DNA of 64,000 bases from JAMHWF01 sp048500255 (GTDB lineage Bacteria; Pseudomonadota; Gammaproteobacteria; Burkholderiales; Burkholderiaceae_C). The DNA is taken from assembly GCA_048500255.1 (NCBI GenBank), contig JASNYH010000002.1:124001-188000 (forward strand), in the 5' to 3' direction. Shown here piece after piece: positions 1 to 7,569 of this stretch (its first letter is position 1; every line of letters begins with the position of its first letter). The notes beneath the pieces are model-generated. The model was given only the letters and a program-made list of their open reading frames with translations, was not told the DNA's origin and searched no databases. Both the position numbers and the translations under genes were made by a program.

Positions 1-250
1 TGAACTGCGGCGTCTTGGCCTGCAAGGCCTGCGCCGCCTTCAACAGCAGTGCACGGCGCTCGCCCGGGCCGGTCAGGCTCCAGCTCTTGAACGCCTCGGC
101 CGCCGCCTCGACGGCGCGCACGGCGTCGGCCGGCGCGGCGGCCGGCGCGCGAGACGCGACGGCGCCGTCCAGCGGATTGCGCCGCTCGAAGTACGCGCCG
201 CTCTCGGCGGCGGCCGCCTGGCCGTTGATCAGCATGGACACGTCGGACAT
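1..250 (-). CDS. aldehyde dehydrogenase, N-terminal 83 residues (truncated by window edge)
   Basis: The visible N-terminus, beginning MSDVSMLINGQ, has the layout of an NAD(P)-dependent aldehyde dehydrogenase. It shows the short beta-strand start (LINGQ), the FERRNPLDGAV segment and the helical AVEAAAEAFKSW stretch followed by GERRALLLKAAQAL. The catalytic Cys/Glu region lies outside the window. Such enzymes oxidise an aldehyde to the acid in the cytoplasm. The start resembles vanillin, benzaldehyde or salicylaldehyde dehydrogenases, but the substrate cannot be fixed from 83 residues. It is divergent from an AraC-family regulator of the FeaR type (700-1656). FeaR regulates an aromatic aldehyde dehydrogenase in E. 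coli, so a regulator-target pairing is a reasonable inference. Confidence 0.8.
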   Translation of the reverse strand, partial: MSDVSMLINGQAAAAESGAYFERRNPLDGAVASRAPAAAPADAVRAVEAAAEAFKSWSLTGPGERRALLLKAAQALQAKTPQF

Positions 251-699
251 CGGGCTCTCCTTCGATCCTTCGACACATCAGGGGCGAGCGATCCGCCGAG
301 GGTGCGCCCCACGCACCCGGACCGAGTCGGCCCGACGGATCCGGGAGGGAAGAGGCCGGCGCGCGCGGCTGCGGAAACAGCGCGCCGGCGGCGAAAAGAC
401 TCCCCGCCCGAGCGTTGCCACCACGGGCGGGGAACAATCGCAGCGAGGCCACGATGCGCGAGTGCCGTTCAGTCGGACCACGGCGCGGCGACGCGACCCC
501 GGTGGCCACTGTAGGCAGGCAACGCGCGGCACGCTTTGCCGACGATGCATCGCGGCTTGACGCCGCGTGCACACGCCCCCGGAGTTTCCCTAGCGTCGGA
601 CGCAGGCGCCCGAACCCGGGCCGCCGTCGCGCGGCGCGATTCCCTGCGCCGGGATCGCCACGATAATCGTCTCCCGCTCGAGCCGTTGGAGCACAGGCC
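251..699. other. divergent intergenic region between aldehyde dehydrogenase and AraC regulator
   Basis: This is 449 bp of GC-rich sequence with no convincing gene. The short frames crossing it have no recognisable domain and look like chance open frames. It must hold the promoters of both flanking genes and probably the regulator's operator, but I found no clear -35/-10 pair or direct repeat to name. Confidence 0.5.
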
Positions 700-1656
700 A
701 TGGACACCGCCGTCACCGTCGTCAGCACCGACCTCGTCCCGCCGCGCGAGCGCGTCGCGTTCTGGGACGACTCGATGCACCGGCTGTTCGACGGGCTCGC
801 CGCCGACGCCTACGGCGACGAGACCTTCGACGGCCGCTGCGCGACGGCGCGCGCCGGCACCGTCGTGCTGACGCGGCTCGAGGCGCATCGCCATCGCGTG
901 ATGCGCTCGCGCTCGGCGGCGCGCCCCGGCAGCGCCGGCTGCCTGAAGATCGTCGCGCCCTACCTCGGCTGCGCCGACGTGCAGCAAGGCGGCCGCGAGG
1001 CGCACGTCACGCCGGGCGAATGGAGCATCTACGACACGACGCAGACCTATGCCGTGGGCAACCCGGTGCGCGTCGAGCACCTGATCGTGCTGCTGCCCAA
1101 AGAGCGACTGCTCGAGCGCGGGATGCCGCTGGACGCGCTGATGGCGCGGCGCCTGGGCGGCAGCGGCGGCGTGGCACGGCTGGCGCTGGAGACGATGCGC
1201 AGCGCCTACCGCGAGCTGCCGGGCCTGAGCGACGACGCGGCGCGCAGCGCCGGCGATGCGATCGTGCAGTTCGTGCAGTTGTCGCTGCTCGAGCTCGCCG
1301 GGCGGCCGTCGGCGTTGACGCAGCGCGAGCTGCTGCGCGAGCGCATCAAGCGCCACGTCGCGCAGCGCCTGGGCGATCCGGCGCTGTCGGTACCCGAGAT
1401 CGCGCGCGCCCTCAACTGCAGCCGGCGCCATCTCTACAACGCCTTCGCCGGCGAGGCCGACGGCGTCGCGGGCTTCATCCTGCAGCAGCGCCTCGAGGCC
1501 TGCCGGCGCGACCTCGCCGATGCGATGGCAGCAGCGCGCCCGATCACCGACATCGCGCTCGCGCACGGCTTCGCCAACCTGGCGCACTTCAGCCGCGTGT
1601 TCAAGGCACGCTACGGGCTGGCGCCGAGCGACTATCGCGCCACCCAGGCGCGCTGA
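700..1656 (+). CDS. AraC-family transcriptional regulator, FeaR/NphR-like
   Basis: This 318-residue DNA-binding regulator has an N-terminal ligand-sensing half (about residues 1-190) of the AraC-binding-like type 2, recognisable from the opening VPPRERVAFWDDSMHRLF and the GEWSIYDTTQTY strand. The C-terminal double helix-turn-helix (about 215-318) includes LSVPEIARALNCSRRHLYNAF and the AraC signature ITDIALAHGFANLAHFSRVF. The length is normal for the family. It is transcribed away from the aldehyde dehydrogenase at the window edge, which fits a FeaR-like activator of aromatic amine or aldehyde catabolism. The inducer is unknown. The ATG at 700 is the first Met before the domain, and a weak GGAG lies upstream. 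Confidence 0.88.
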   Translation: MDTAVTVVSTDLVPPRERVAFWDDSMHRLFDGLAADAYGDETFDGRCATARAGTVVLTRLEAHRHRVMRSRSAARPGSAGCLKIVAPYLGCADVQQGGREAHVTPGEWSIYDTTQTYAVGNPVRVEHLIVLLPKERLLERGMPLDALMARRLGGSGGVARLALETMRSAYRELPGLSDDAARSAGDAIVQFVQLSLLELAGRPSALTQRELLRERIKRHVAQRLGDPALSVPEIARALNCSRRHLYNAFAGEADGVAGFILQQRLEACRRDLADAMAAARPITDIALAHGFANLAHFSRVFKARYGLAPSDYRATQAR

Positions 1657-1662
1657 GGCCGC

Positions 1663-3297
1663 TCACGGCACCTGCGCGATCCACTCGGCGGCACGCTCGG
1701 CGATCATCAGCGTCGGCGAGTTGGTGTTGCCGCTCGTGATCGTGGGCATCACGCTGGCGTCGACAACGCGCAGGCCGGCCACGCCGTGCACGCGCAGGCG
1801 CGCGTCGACGACGGCATCGGCGTCCGACACCGGCCCCATCCTGCAGGTGCCCACGGGGTGGAAGATCGTCGTGCCGATGTCGCCGGCCAGCCGCGCCAGT
1901 TCGTCGTCGCTCTGGTGCTCGGGACCCGGCCTGATCTCGCGCGGCCGGTACTTGGCGAGCGCCGGCTGAGCGACGATGCGCCGCGTCAGCCGCAGCGATT
2001 CGGCGGCGATGCGCCGGTCCTCGGGGTCGGACAGATAGCTCGGCCGGATCTGCGGCGCGTCGGCGGCGCGCGCGCTGGCGATGCACACTCGGCCGCGGCT
2101 GCGCGGATTGAGGTTGCACACGCTCGCGGTGAAGGCATCGTGGCGATGCAGCGGCTCGCCGAAGGCATCGAGCGACAGCGGCTGCACGTGGTATTCGAGG
2201 TCGGGCCACGCCTTGTCGGGCGACGAACGCGTGAATGCGCCGAGCTGCGACGGCGACATGCTCATCGGGCCGCTGCGCCGCAGCGCGTACTCCAGGCCGA
2301 TCAGGCCGCGCCCCCATATCGACGCGGTGATCGTGTTGAGCGTGCGAGCGCCCTCGACGGCATACACGGCGCGGATCTGCAGATGATCCTGCAGGTTCTC
2401 GCCGACGCCGCGCAGCGAATGCCGCACTTCGATGCCGTGCGAGCGCAGCAGCGGCACCGGCCCGACGCCCGACAGCTGCAGCAGCTGAGGCGTGCCGATC
2501 GCGCCGGCGGCGAGGATCGTTTCGCGCGCCGCCAGAGCGCGCCGCGGCGCGCCGCCCGCCCGCTCGGCCGGCAGCAGCTCGACGCCGCGGGCGCGCAGCC
2601 GACCGGCATCGCCGTCGAGCAGCAGGTGCGCGACCTGGCGGTGCGTCCAGACCGTGAGGTTGGGTCGCCGCTCGACGGGCCTCAGGAAGGCGCGCGCTGC
2701 GTTCCAGCGCCAGCCGCGGCGCTGATTGACTTCGAAGTAGCCGACGCCTTCGTTGTCGCCGCGATTGAAGTCGTCGGTCGCCGGGATCCCGGCCTGCTGC
2801 GCGGCGGCGGCGAAGGCATCGAGGATGTCCCAGCGCAGGCGCTGCCGCTCGACGCGCCATTCGCCGCCCGCGCCGTGCAGCGCGTCGGCGCCGCCGTGAT
2901 GGTCCTCGTGGCGCAGGAAGTAGGGCAGGCACTCGCGCCAGCTCCAGCCGTCGTTGCCGAGCGCACCCCAGCCGTCGTAGTCGCGCTGCTGGCCGCGCAT
3001 GTAGATCATGCCGTTGATGCTCGAGCTGCCGCCGAGCACCTTGCCGCGCGGATAGCGCAGCTGGCGGCCGTTGAGGCCCGGGTCGGGTTCGGTGCGATAA
3101 AGCCAGTCGGTGCGCGGATTGCCGATGCAATAGAGGTAGCCCACGGGGATGTGGATCCAAAGATAATCGTCACGACCACCCGCCTCGATCAGCAGCACGC
3201 GCCGGCGCGGGTCGGCGCTGAGCCGATTGGCGAGCAGGCAACCGGCCGTGCCGGCCCCCACGATCACATAGTCGAACTGCGGGTCGCTCGATTCCAC
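1663..3297 (-). CDS. GMC-family FAD oxidoreductase (choline/alcohol dehydrogenase-like)
   Basis: A flavin-dependent alcohol oxidoreductase of 544 residues. The Rossmann FAD motif is at the start (VIVGAGTAGCLLANRL, about residues 11-26). The GMC signature GKVLGGSSSINGMIYMRG is near residues 85-102. The C-terminal active-site segments are FHPVGTCRMGP and GNTNSPTLMIAERAAEWI, which carry the usual His and Asn. The length matches bacterial choline-dehydrogenase-like GMC enzymes, which act on many primary alcohols, so the substrate is unassigned. The start is a GTG that places the FAD motif at the normal distance; no in-frame ATG precedes it. It is convergent with the AraC regulator, with a 6-bp gap. 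No partner betaine gene is nearby, so choline specificity is not supported. Confidence 0.9.
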   Translation of the reverse strand: MESSDPQFDYVIVGAGTAGCLLANRLSADPRRRVLLIEAGGRDDYLWIHIPVGYLYCIGNPRTDWLYRTEPDPGLNGRQLRYPRGKVLGGSSSINGMIYMRGQQRDYDGWGALGNDGWSWRECLPYFLRHEDHHGGADALHGAGGEWRVERQRLRWDILDAFAAAAQQAGIPATDDFNRGDNEGVGYFEVNQRRGWRWNAARAFLRPVERRPNLTVWTHRQVAHLLLDGDAGRLRARGVELLPAERAGGAPRRALAARETILAAGAIGTPQLLQLSGVGPVPLLRSHGIEVRHSLRGVGENLQDHLQIRAVYAVEGARTLNTITASIWGRGLIGLEYALRRSGPMSMSPSQLGAFTRSSPDKAWPDLEYHVQPLSLDAFGEPLHRHDAFTASVCNLNPRSRGRVCIASARAADAPQIRPSYLSDPEDRRIAAESLRLTRRIVAQPALAKYRPREIRPGPEHQSDDELARLAGDIGTTIFHPVGTCRMGPVSDADAVVDARLRVHGVAGLRVVDASVMPTITSGNTNSPTLMIAERAAEWIAQVP

Positions 3298-3410
3298 GCA
3301 TGGGATTCTGGAGGCGCGGACGACGGCGGCGACGCCTCGACATTCGCTGGCCGCCTCAGGGTTAGCACCGAGTCGACAGCACTAAAACGACAAATTGAGA
3401 TGCCGGCGCG

Positions 3411-3439
3411 TGCGCAGTTCGCCGCAATTCCTAGATAAT
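3411..3439 (+). promoter_or_regulatory. possible promoter of the RRM protein gene
   Basis: GATAAT at 3434-3439 matches five of six bases of the -10 consensus. It sits in an A/T-richer pocket of an otherwise GC-rich gap. The -35 element 17 bases upstream (TGCGCA) is poor. Initiation here would give a leader of about 80 nucleotides, which suits a temperature-regulated RNA-binding protein. Confidence 0.35.
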
Positions 3440-3529
3440 CGGTCCCTCCTGCTGGCAGCGGCGCCTTCGCTTGAATGGTTCACGACGGGTTGAAGCTCCA
3501 CGGTTCATTGGGTTCAGGAAAGGCGCCTC

Positions 3530-4003
3530 ATGGGTAACAAGCTCTACGTCGGCAACCTTGCGTACAGCGTGCGCGACGAAAGTCTGCAGGATGCGTTCGC
3601 GCAGTTCGGCACCGTCACGTCGGCCAAGGTGATGATGGATCGCGACACCGGCCGCTCCAAGGGCTTCGGCTTCGTCGAAATGGGCAGCGACGCCGAGGCG
3701 CAGGCTGCGATCAACGGCATGAACGGCCAGCCCCTCGAGGGCCGCGCCATCGTCGTCAACGAAGCGCGTCCGCGCGAGGATCGCCCGGGTGGTGGCGGCT
3801 ATCGCGGCGGCTACGGCGGCGGCGGTGGTGGCGGCTATGGCGGCGGCGGGCGCAGCGGCGGCGGCGGTTATGGCAGCGGCGGCAGCGGCGGTGGCGGCGG
3901 CTACGGCGGCGGTGGCGGTTATGGCGGCGGCGGCGGTGGCCGTGGCGGCTACGGCGGTGGTGGCGGTGGCCGCAGTGGTGGTGGCGGACGCGGCAGCTAC
4001 TGA
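3530..4003 (+). CDS. glycine-rich RRM RNA-binding protein
   Basis: This small single-RRM protein of 157 residues resembles bacterial cold-inducible Rbp proteins and plant GRPs. RNP2 (LYVGNLAY, residues 4-11) and RNP1 (KGFGFVEM, about 44-51) are both intact with their aromatic RNA-stacking residues. From about residue 86 the tail is almost only Gly, Tyr, Arg and Ser in GGY/GGGG units, a low-complexity tail expected to be disordered and RNA-binding. The start at 3530 has a GGAAAGG Shine-Dalgarno-like stretch about 8 bases upstream and gives a complete RRM. It is monocistronic, with its own leader and a strong terminator directly downstream. A role as an RNA chaperone in cold or stress is inferred from the family. 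Confidence 0.93.
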   Translation: MGNKLYVGNLAYSVRDESLQDAFAQFGTVTSAKVMMDRDTGRSKGFGFVEMGSDAEAQAAINGMNGQPLEGRAIVVNEARPREDRPGGGGYRGGYGGGGGGGYGGGGRSGGGGYGSGGSGGGGGYGGGGGYGGGGGGRGGYGGGGGGRSGGGGRGSY

Positions 4004-4027
4004 TCCGTACGATTTCGAACGACGAAC

Positions 4028-4058
4028 AAGGCGGTGGCAGGTCCACCGCCTTTTCGTT
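4028..4058 (+). terminator. Rho-independent terminator after RRM gene, shared with convergent SDR gene
   Basis: A 10-bp perfect stem (AAGGCGGTGG at 4028-4037 pairing with CCACCGCCTT at 4043-4052) with a 5-base loop is followed by TTCGTTT. On the minus strand the stem is followed by GTTCGTCGTT, so it may also stop transcription of the SDR gene ending at 4095. Confidence 0.85.
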
Positions 4059-4094
4059 TGCGGCGCTCCGCCGCAACGCCGGCGACGGCCGGAC

Positions 4095-4877
4095 TCAGGT
4101 CTTCGAGGCCCTCGGCTTGCGCGGCCGACCGGCGAGCAGCCGGTCGAACAGCGAATTCGGCAGCGCGCGCAGCAGCCGCGCGACGATCGCCATCTGCCAC
4201 GGGATGACGGCGTACGACGTGCCGCGCGCGATCTCGCGCACGGCGCGGCGCGCGAACTCGTCGGGCGTCAGCATGAAGGGCTTGGAGTGGCGGTCGAAGC
4301 GCGTCAGCGGCGTGTCGACGTAGCCCGGGCCGAGCGTCACGACGCGCACGCCATACGGCCGGCAGTCGCCGCGCAGCGACTCGCAGTAGGCGATCACCGC
4401 CGCCTTGCTCGAGCAGTAGGCGCCGTGGCCCGGCAGCCCGCGGATGCCGGCGACGCTGCCGATACCCACCAGCGTGCCACGGCGGCGCTCGCACATCGCG
4501 CGCACGAAGGGGTGGAAGGTGGCCGCCATGCCGAGGTTGTTGGTCTCGTAGATGCGGCGCATCACGTCGAGGTCGTCGACCTCGGCGGTGTCGAAGCCGA
4601 CGCTGATGCCGGCATTGGCGATGACGACGTCGGGCAGCCCTTGCGCCGCGATGCAGGCGCGGCCGACGCCGACGATGGCGTCGATGTCGCGCACATCGGC
4701 GGCGTGCACTGCGACGCGCGCGGCGTCGCAGCCTTCGCCGTCGGCCCAGGCTCGCAGCGCGTCGGCGCGCCGCGCGACGAGCGCGAGGCGCCAGCCGTCA
4801 CGGTAGTAGCGTGCGGCGAGCGCCTGGCCGATGCCGCTCGACGCGCCGGTGATGAAGACCAGCGGCGGCGCCGTCAT
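4095..4877 (-). CDS. short-chain dehydrogenase/reductase
   Basis: A classical SDR of 260 residues. The cofactor motif TGASSGIG is at residues 10-17, the NAG motif (IANAGIS) near 86, the catalytic Ser in GIGSVAG near 137 and the YCSSK catalytic Tyr/Lys near 152. The substrate is unknown. The ATG at 4877 overlaps the lptC stop (ATGA), so the two are translationally coupled. In the usual betaproteobacterial order lptC is followed by lptA and lptB, so finding an SDR here is unusual. The protein might act on a lipid or ketone substrate of the envelope pathway, but only position suggests this. Confidence 0.88.
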   Translation of the reverse strand: MTAPPLVFITGASSGIGQALAARYYRDGWRLALVARRADALRAWADGEGCDAARVAVHAADVRDIDAIVGVGRACIAAQGLPDVVIANAGISVGFDTAEVDDLDVMRRIYETNNLGMAATFHPFVRAMCERRRGTLVGIGSVAGIRGLPGHGAYCSSKAAVIAYCESLRGDCRPYGVRVVTLGPGYVDTPLTRFDRHSKPFMLTPDEFARRAVREIARGTSYAVIPWQMAIVARLLRALPNSLFDRLLAGRPRKPRASKT

Positions 4878-5566
4878 GGCCGTACGCCCTGCGTGAAGGC
4901 TTCGCTGGCGCGCCCGCCGGCGCCCGGGAAGCGCGCGCGCACGCGGCCCTTGAGCTGCACTGTGCGATCGAGGTGGTCGTAGGCGAGTGTGTCGGCGCGG
5001 ATCTCGGTGGCTCCGCGCCGCACGACGACGGGCAGGTGCGAACGCACGCGCTCCGTGTCGAGAAAGGCGTGCAGGAACTCGCCGCGGAATTCGATCGTCG
5101 GAGCGCCGCCGTTGCCCTCGCGCACGACTTGCGCACCGCCGAGCAGCTGCACTTCGGTCGCGTCGCCGTTGACGAGCGCGCGGCGCGCCGTCGCCGTCGT
5201 CAGCTGGCGCGCCGCGCCCCAGGCGCGCATCTGCACGTGGTCGATCTCGAGCGTGTCGGTGTCGGGGTAGTGGCGCAGCTCGTCGCCCTCGAGCTGCGCG
5301 CGCAGCGCGCCTGCGGCGGTGAAGCGCTGCACGACGAAGCGGCGCATCGTGTAGTCGGCCTCGTGGCGCAGCGGCCGCTCGACACCGGCGTCGACGGGCC
5401 GCGGCGTGTTCTTGACCAGCCACCAGGTGCCCAGCGCGAGCAGCGCCATCAGCACGATCGGCAGGTAGGCCGACACCGTCTCGACGACGCGCCAGTGCCA
5501 CGCCGCGCGCACCTTGCGCGGTGCGGCAACAGCCGGCACGAGCCGGGCCGTATCGTTCATCTCCAC
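4874..5566 (-). CDS. lptC: LPS export protein LptC
   Basis: A bitopic inner-membrane protein of 230 residues, somewhat longer than E. coli LptC (191). One membrane segment is seen at about residues 33-51 (LPIVLMALLALGTWWLVKN). It is followed by a periplasmic beta-jellyroll domain with HEADYTMRRFVVQRF and LEGDELRHYPDTDTLEID, features of the LptC family. It receives LPS from the LptBFG extractor and passes it to LptA. It lies directly after kdsC (7-bp gap) as is typical, but lptA and lptB do not follow. The 5566 start is GTG; an ATG two codons downstream (5560) is an equally possible start. Confidence 0.88.
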   Translation of the reverse strand: MEMNDTARLVPAVAAPRKVRAAWHWRVVETVSAYLPIVLMALLALGTWWLVKNTPRPVDAGVERPLRHEADYTMRRFVVQRFTAAGALRAQLEGDELRHYPDTDTLEIDHVQMRAWGAARQLTTATARRALVNGDATEVQLLGGAQVVREGNGGAPTIEFRGEFLHAFLDTERVRSHLPVVVRRGATEIRADTLAYDHLDRTVQLKGRVRARFPGAGGRASEAFTQGVRP

Positions 5567-5573
5567 GGATGAT

Positions 5574-6158
5574 TCACTGCGTCGTCGTGCCGTCGTCGAG
5601 CGTCGTCAGCGGGGCGTTCAGCAGCTCGGCATAGCGGCCGGCGGCGCACAGCAGCAAGTCGCAGAACTCGCGCGCCGCGCCGTGGCCGCCGGTGGCGCTC
5701 GTCACGTAGCACGCGGCGGCGCGTGCCTCGGCGTGCGCATTGGCCGGCGCGCACGCGAAGCCGGCGCGCCGCAGCAGCGGCAGGTCAGGCCAGTCGTCGC
5801 CGATCGCCGCGATCTCCCGCCAGGCCAGCCCGAGCTCGGCGCGCAGCCGCTCCGTCGCCGCCAGCTTGTCGTGCACGCCGTACAGCGCATGGCCGACGCC
5901 GAGGTCGGCGATGCGCCGGCGCACTGCCGACGAATCGCGCCCGGTGACGACAAGCGGCGCGATGCCGGCCTGCGCGAGCAGCTTCAGGCCGTGGCCGTCG
6001 AGCGTGCTGAAGGCCTTGAAGACCTCGCCGTGCTCGCCGACATAGATGCGCCCGTCGGTCAGCACGCCGTCGACGTCGAACACGGCGGCGCGCATGCCTT
6101 GCGCCGCCAGCAGCAGCTCGGGATCGAAGTTCAGCGCGGGGCGGATCGTGCGGGGCAT
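5574..6158 (-). CDS. kdsC: 3-deoxy-D-manno-octulosonate 8-phosphate phosphatase
   Basis: KdsC removes phosphate from Kdo-8-phosphate to release Kdo for the LPS inner core, in the cytoplasm. The 194-residue protein has the HAD motif I DVDGVLTDG (28-36), the motif II Thr in LVVTGRDS, and motif III/IV GDDWPDLPLL near 121-130. It lacks a cap domain, as expected for this tetrameric C0-type HAD enzyme. The start ATG at 6158 lies 13 bp after the DUF1501 stop. kdsD (9392-10381) is transcribed the same way but is separated from kdsC by two secreted-protein genes. Confidence 0.95.
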   Translation of the reverse strand: MPRTIRPALNFDPELLLAAQGMRAAVFDVDGVLTDGRIYVGEHGEVFKAFSTLDGHGLKLLAQAGIAPLVVTGRDSSAVRRRIADLGVGHALYGVHDKLAATERLRAELGLAWREIAAIGDDWPDLPLLRRAGFACAPANAHAEARAAACYVTSATGGHGAAREFCDLLLCAAGRYAELLNAPLTTLDDGTTTQ

Positions 6159-6171
6159 GGCGCCCCGCAGT

Positions 6172-7569
6172 CTAAGCCGGATCCATGAAGCCGAGGTCGC
6201 TGCGGAAGTGGCCGAGCCGCGGCAGCACCTCGGCGAGCTGGGCGTCGCTCGCGCCGAACCAGCGGCCGAGCGTCGCCGCCACTTCGTCGACGGCGATCGT
6301 CGGAATCCACAGGCCGTTGCCGGCGTCGTTCGGCCCGCGCAGCGTCAGGTCGGGAAAGTCGCCGACGAGGCGCCCACCGCGCACCGAGCCGCCGACGACG
6401 AGGTGATGGCCGCCCCAGGCGTGGTCGGAGCCGGCGCCGTTGGACGGGAAGGTGCGGTTGAAGTCGGAGGCCGTGAACAGCGTGACCTTGCGATCGACGC
6501 CGAGCTCGGCCATCGCGGCGCTGAACGCCGCGACGGCGGCGCTGATCTCGCCGAGCAGGCGGTTCTGCGTTGCGAGCTGGTCGTCGCCGTGCGTGTCGAA
6601 GCCGCCGATCGACGTGAAGAAGGTCTGGCGCCGCATGCCGAGCTGCGCGCGCGACGCGATCAGGCGCGCCGCCATGCGCAGCTGCCGGCCGAGCCCGCTG
6701 TCGGGAAATGCCGTCGTCAACGTCGACGTGCCGGCGAGCGCCTGCGTCAGGATGCGCTGGTTGTCGATCGAGCGCTGCATCACGTCGAGCCAGGCCTGCT
6801 CGAACAGATGGCCGCGCCGCTCGGCCAGCGTCGCCGCGACGGCAGACGACAGCGGGTCGCTGCTGCCGGGGCGGTAGAAGTCGAAGCCGAAGCGCCCCGC
6901 CGACGACACCTTGTACGGCTGCAGCGCGCGGTCGCCGCCCTCCCACAGGTTGCCGCCGGCCAGCGACAGCGCGCTGTAGCCGCGGTTGGGCGTGGCCTCG
7001 TCCACCAGCCGCTCCAGCAGCCGGCCACCCCAGCCGCTGCGCGGCGCGGCGTCGGAGATCGCGCTCTGCCACTGCGCCTGCTGGTCGGAGTGCGAGAACA
7101 GGTTGTCGGGCAGCGGCACGGAGCGCGCCGACCACTGCGCCTTGCTCGTCGGCACGAGCAGCGGACCGGCATTCACGATCGCCGCCGCCTTGCCCTGCTG
7201 GAACAGCGTCTGCATCGCCGTCATCGCCGGATGCAGGCCGAAGCCGCGCCCCGGCGTGTTGGCCGGCGTGATCGGCAGCAGCGTGTCGCGCGCCAGCGCG
7301 AGGCGGTCGCGCCCACGCTGGTAGGCGGCGTATTCGGCGCTCTCGTAGGGCACGAGCAGGTTGTTGGCGTCGTTGCCGCCGTACATGAAGACGCACACCA
7401 GCGCGCGGTAGTCGTCGGTCGCGGGCACCGTCTGCGCCAGCGCCGACAGGTGCGACAGCGTGCCCAGCCCGGTGGCCAGGCCGCTGCCGGCGAGGCCGGC
7501 GAGGAAGCGGCGCCGCGGGTCGTCGATCGCCACCGGGGGGAGCTTCTTCGTGCGCATCGCGGGCCTCAT
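6172..7569 (-). CDS. DUF1501 family exported protein
   Basis: A 465-residue DUF1501 protein, distantly related to the alkaline phosphatase/sulfatase superfamily. The N-terminus has a twin-arginine-like signal (RRRFLAGLAGSGLATGLG, about 19-36), so export by Tat is likely. Family landmarks are LVCVFMYGGNDANNLLVPY near residue 60, FTSIGGFDTHGDD near 330 and DHAWGGHHLVVGG near 396; these supply His/Asp residues that could bind metal. Function in bacteria is unknown. The start overlaps the stop of the DUF1800 gene (ATGA), the usual partner of this family, and kdsC follows 13 bp later. Confidence 0.88.
   Translation of the reverse strand: MRPAMRTKKLPPVAIDDPRRRFLAGLAGSGLATGLGTLSHLSALAQTVPATDDYRALVCVFMYGGNDANNLLVPYESAEYAAYQRGRDRLALARDTLLPITPANTPGRGFGLHPAMTAMQTLFQQGKAAAIVNAGPLLVPTSKAQWSARSVPLPDNLFSHSDQQAQWQSAISDAAPRSGWGGRLLERLVDEATPNRGYSALSLAGGNLWEGGDRALQPYKVSSAGRFGFDFYRPGSSDPLSSAVAATLAERRGHLFEQAWLDVMQRSIDNQRILTQALAGTSTLTTAFPDSGLGRQLRMAARLIASRAQLGMRRQTFFTSIGGFDTHGDDQLATQNRLLGEISAAVAAFSAAMAELGVDRKVTLFTASDFNRTFPSNGAGSDHAWGGHHLVVGGSVRGGRLVGDFPDLTLRGPNDAGNGLWIPTIAVDEVAATLGRWFGASDAQLAEVLPRLGHFRSDLGFMDPA

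Noticed and set aside
1663..3297. Choline dehydrogenase BetA
   Set aside because: The GMC fold is clear, but no betaine aldehyde dehydrogenase, BetI or choline transporter gene is near, so specificity is unsupported.
3785..4003. Possible CRISPR or tandem-repeat array
   Set aside because: Repeats are short Gly-codon units in frame with the RRM protein; there are no spacers.
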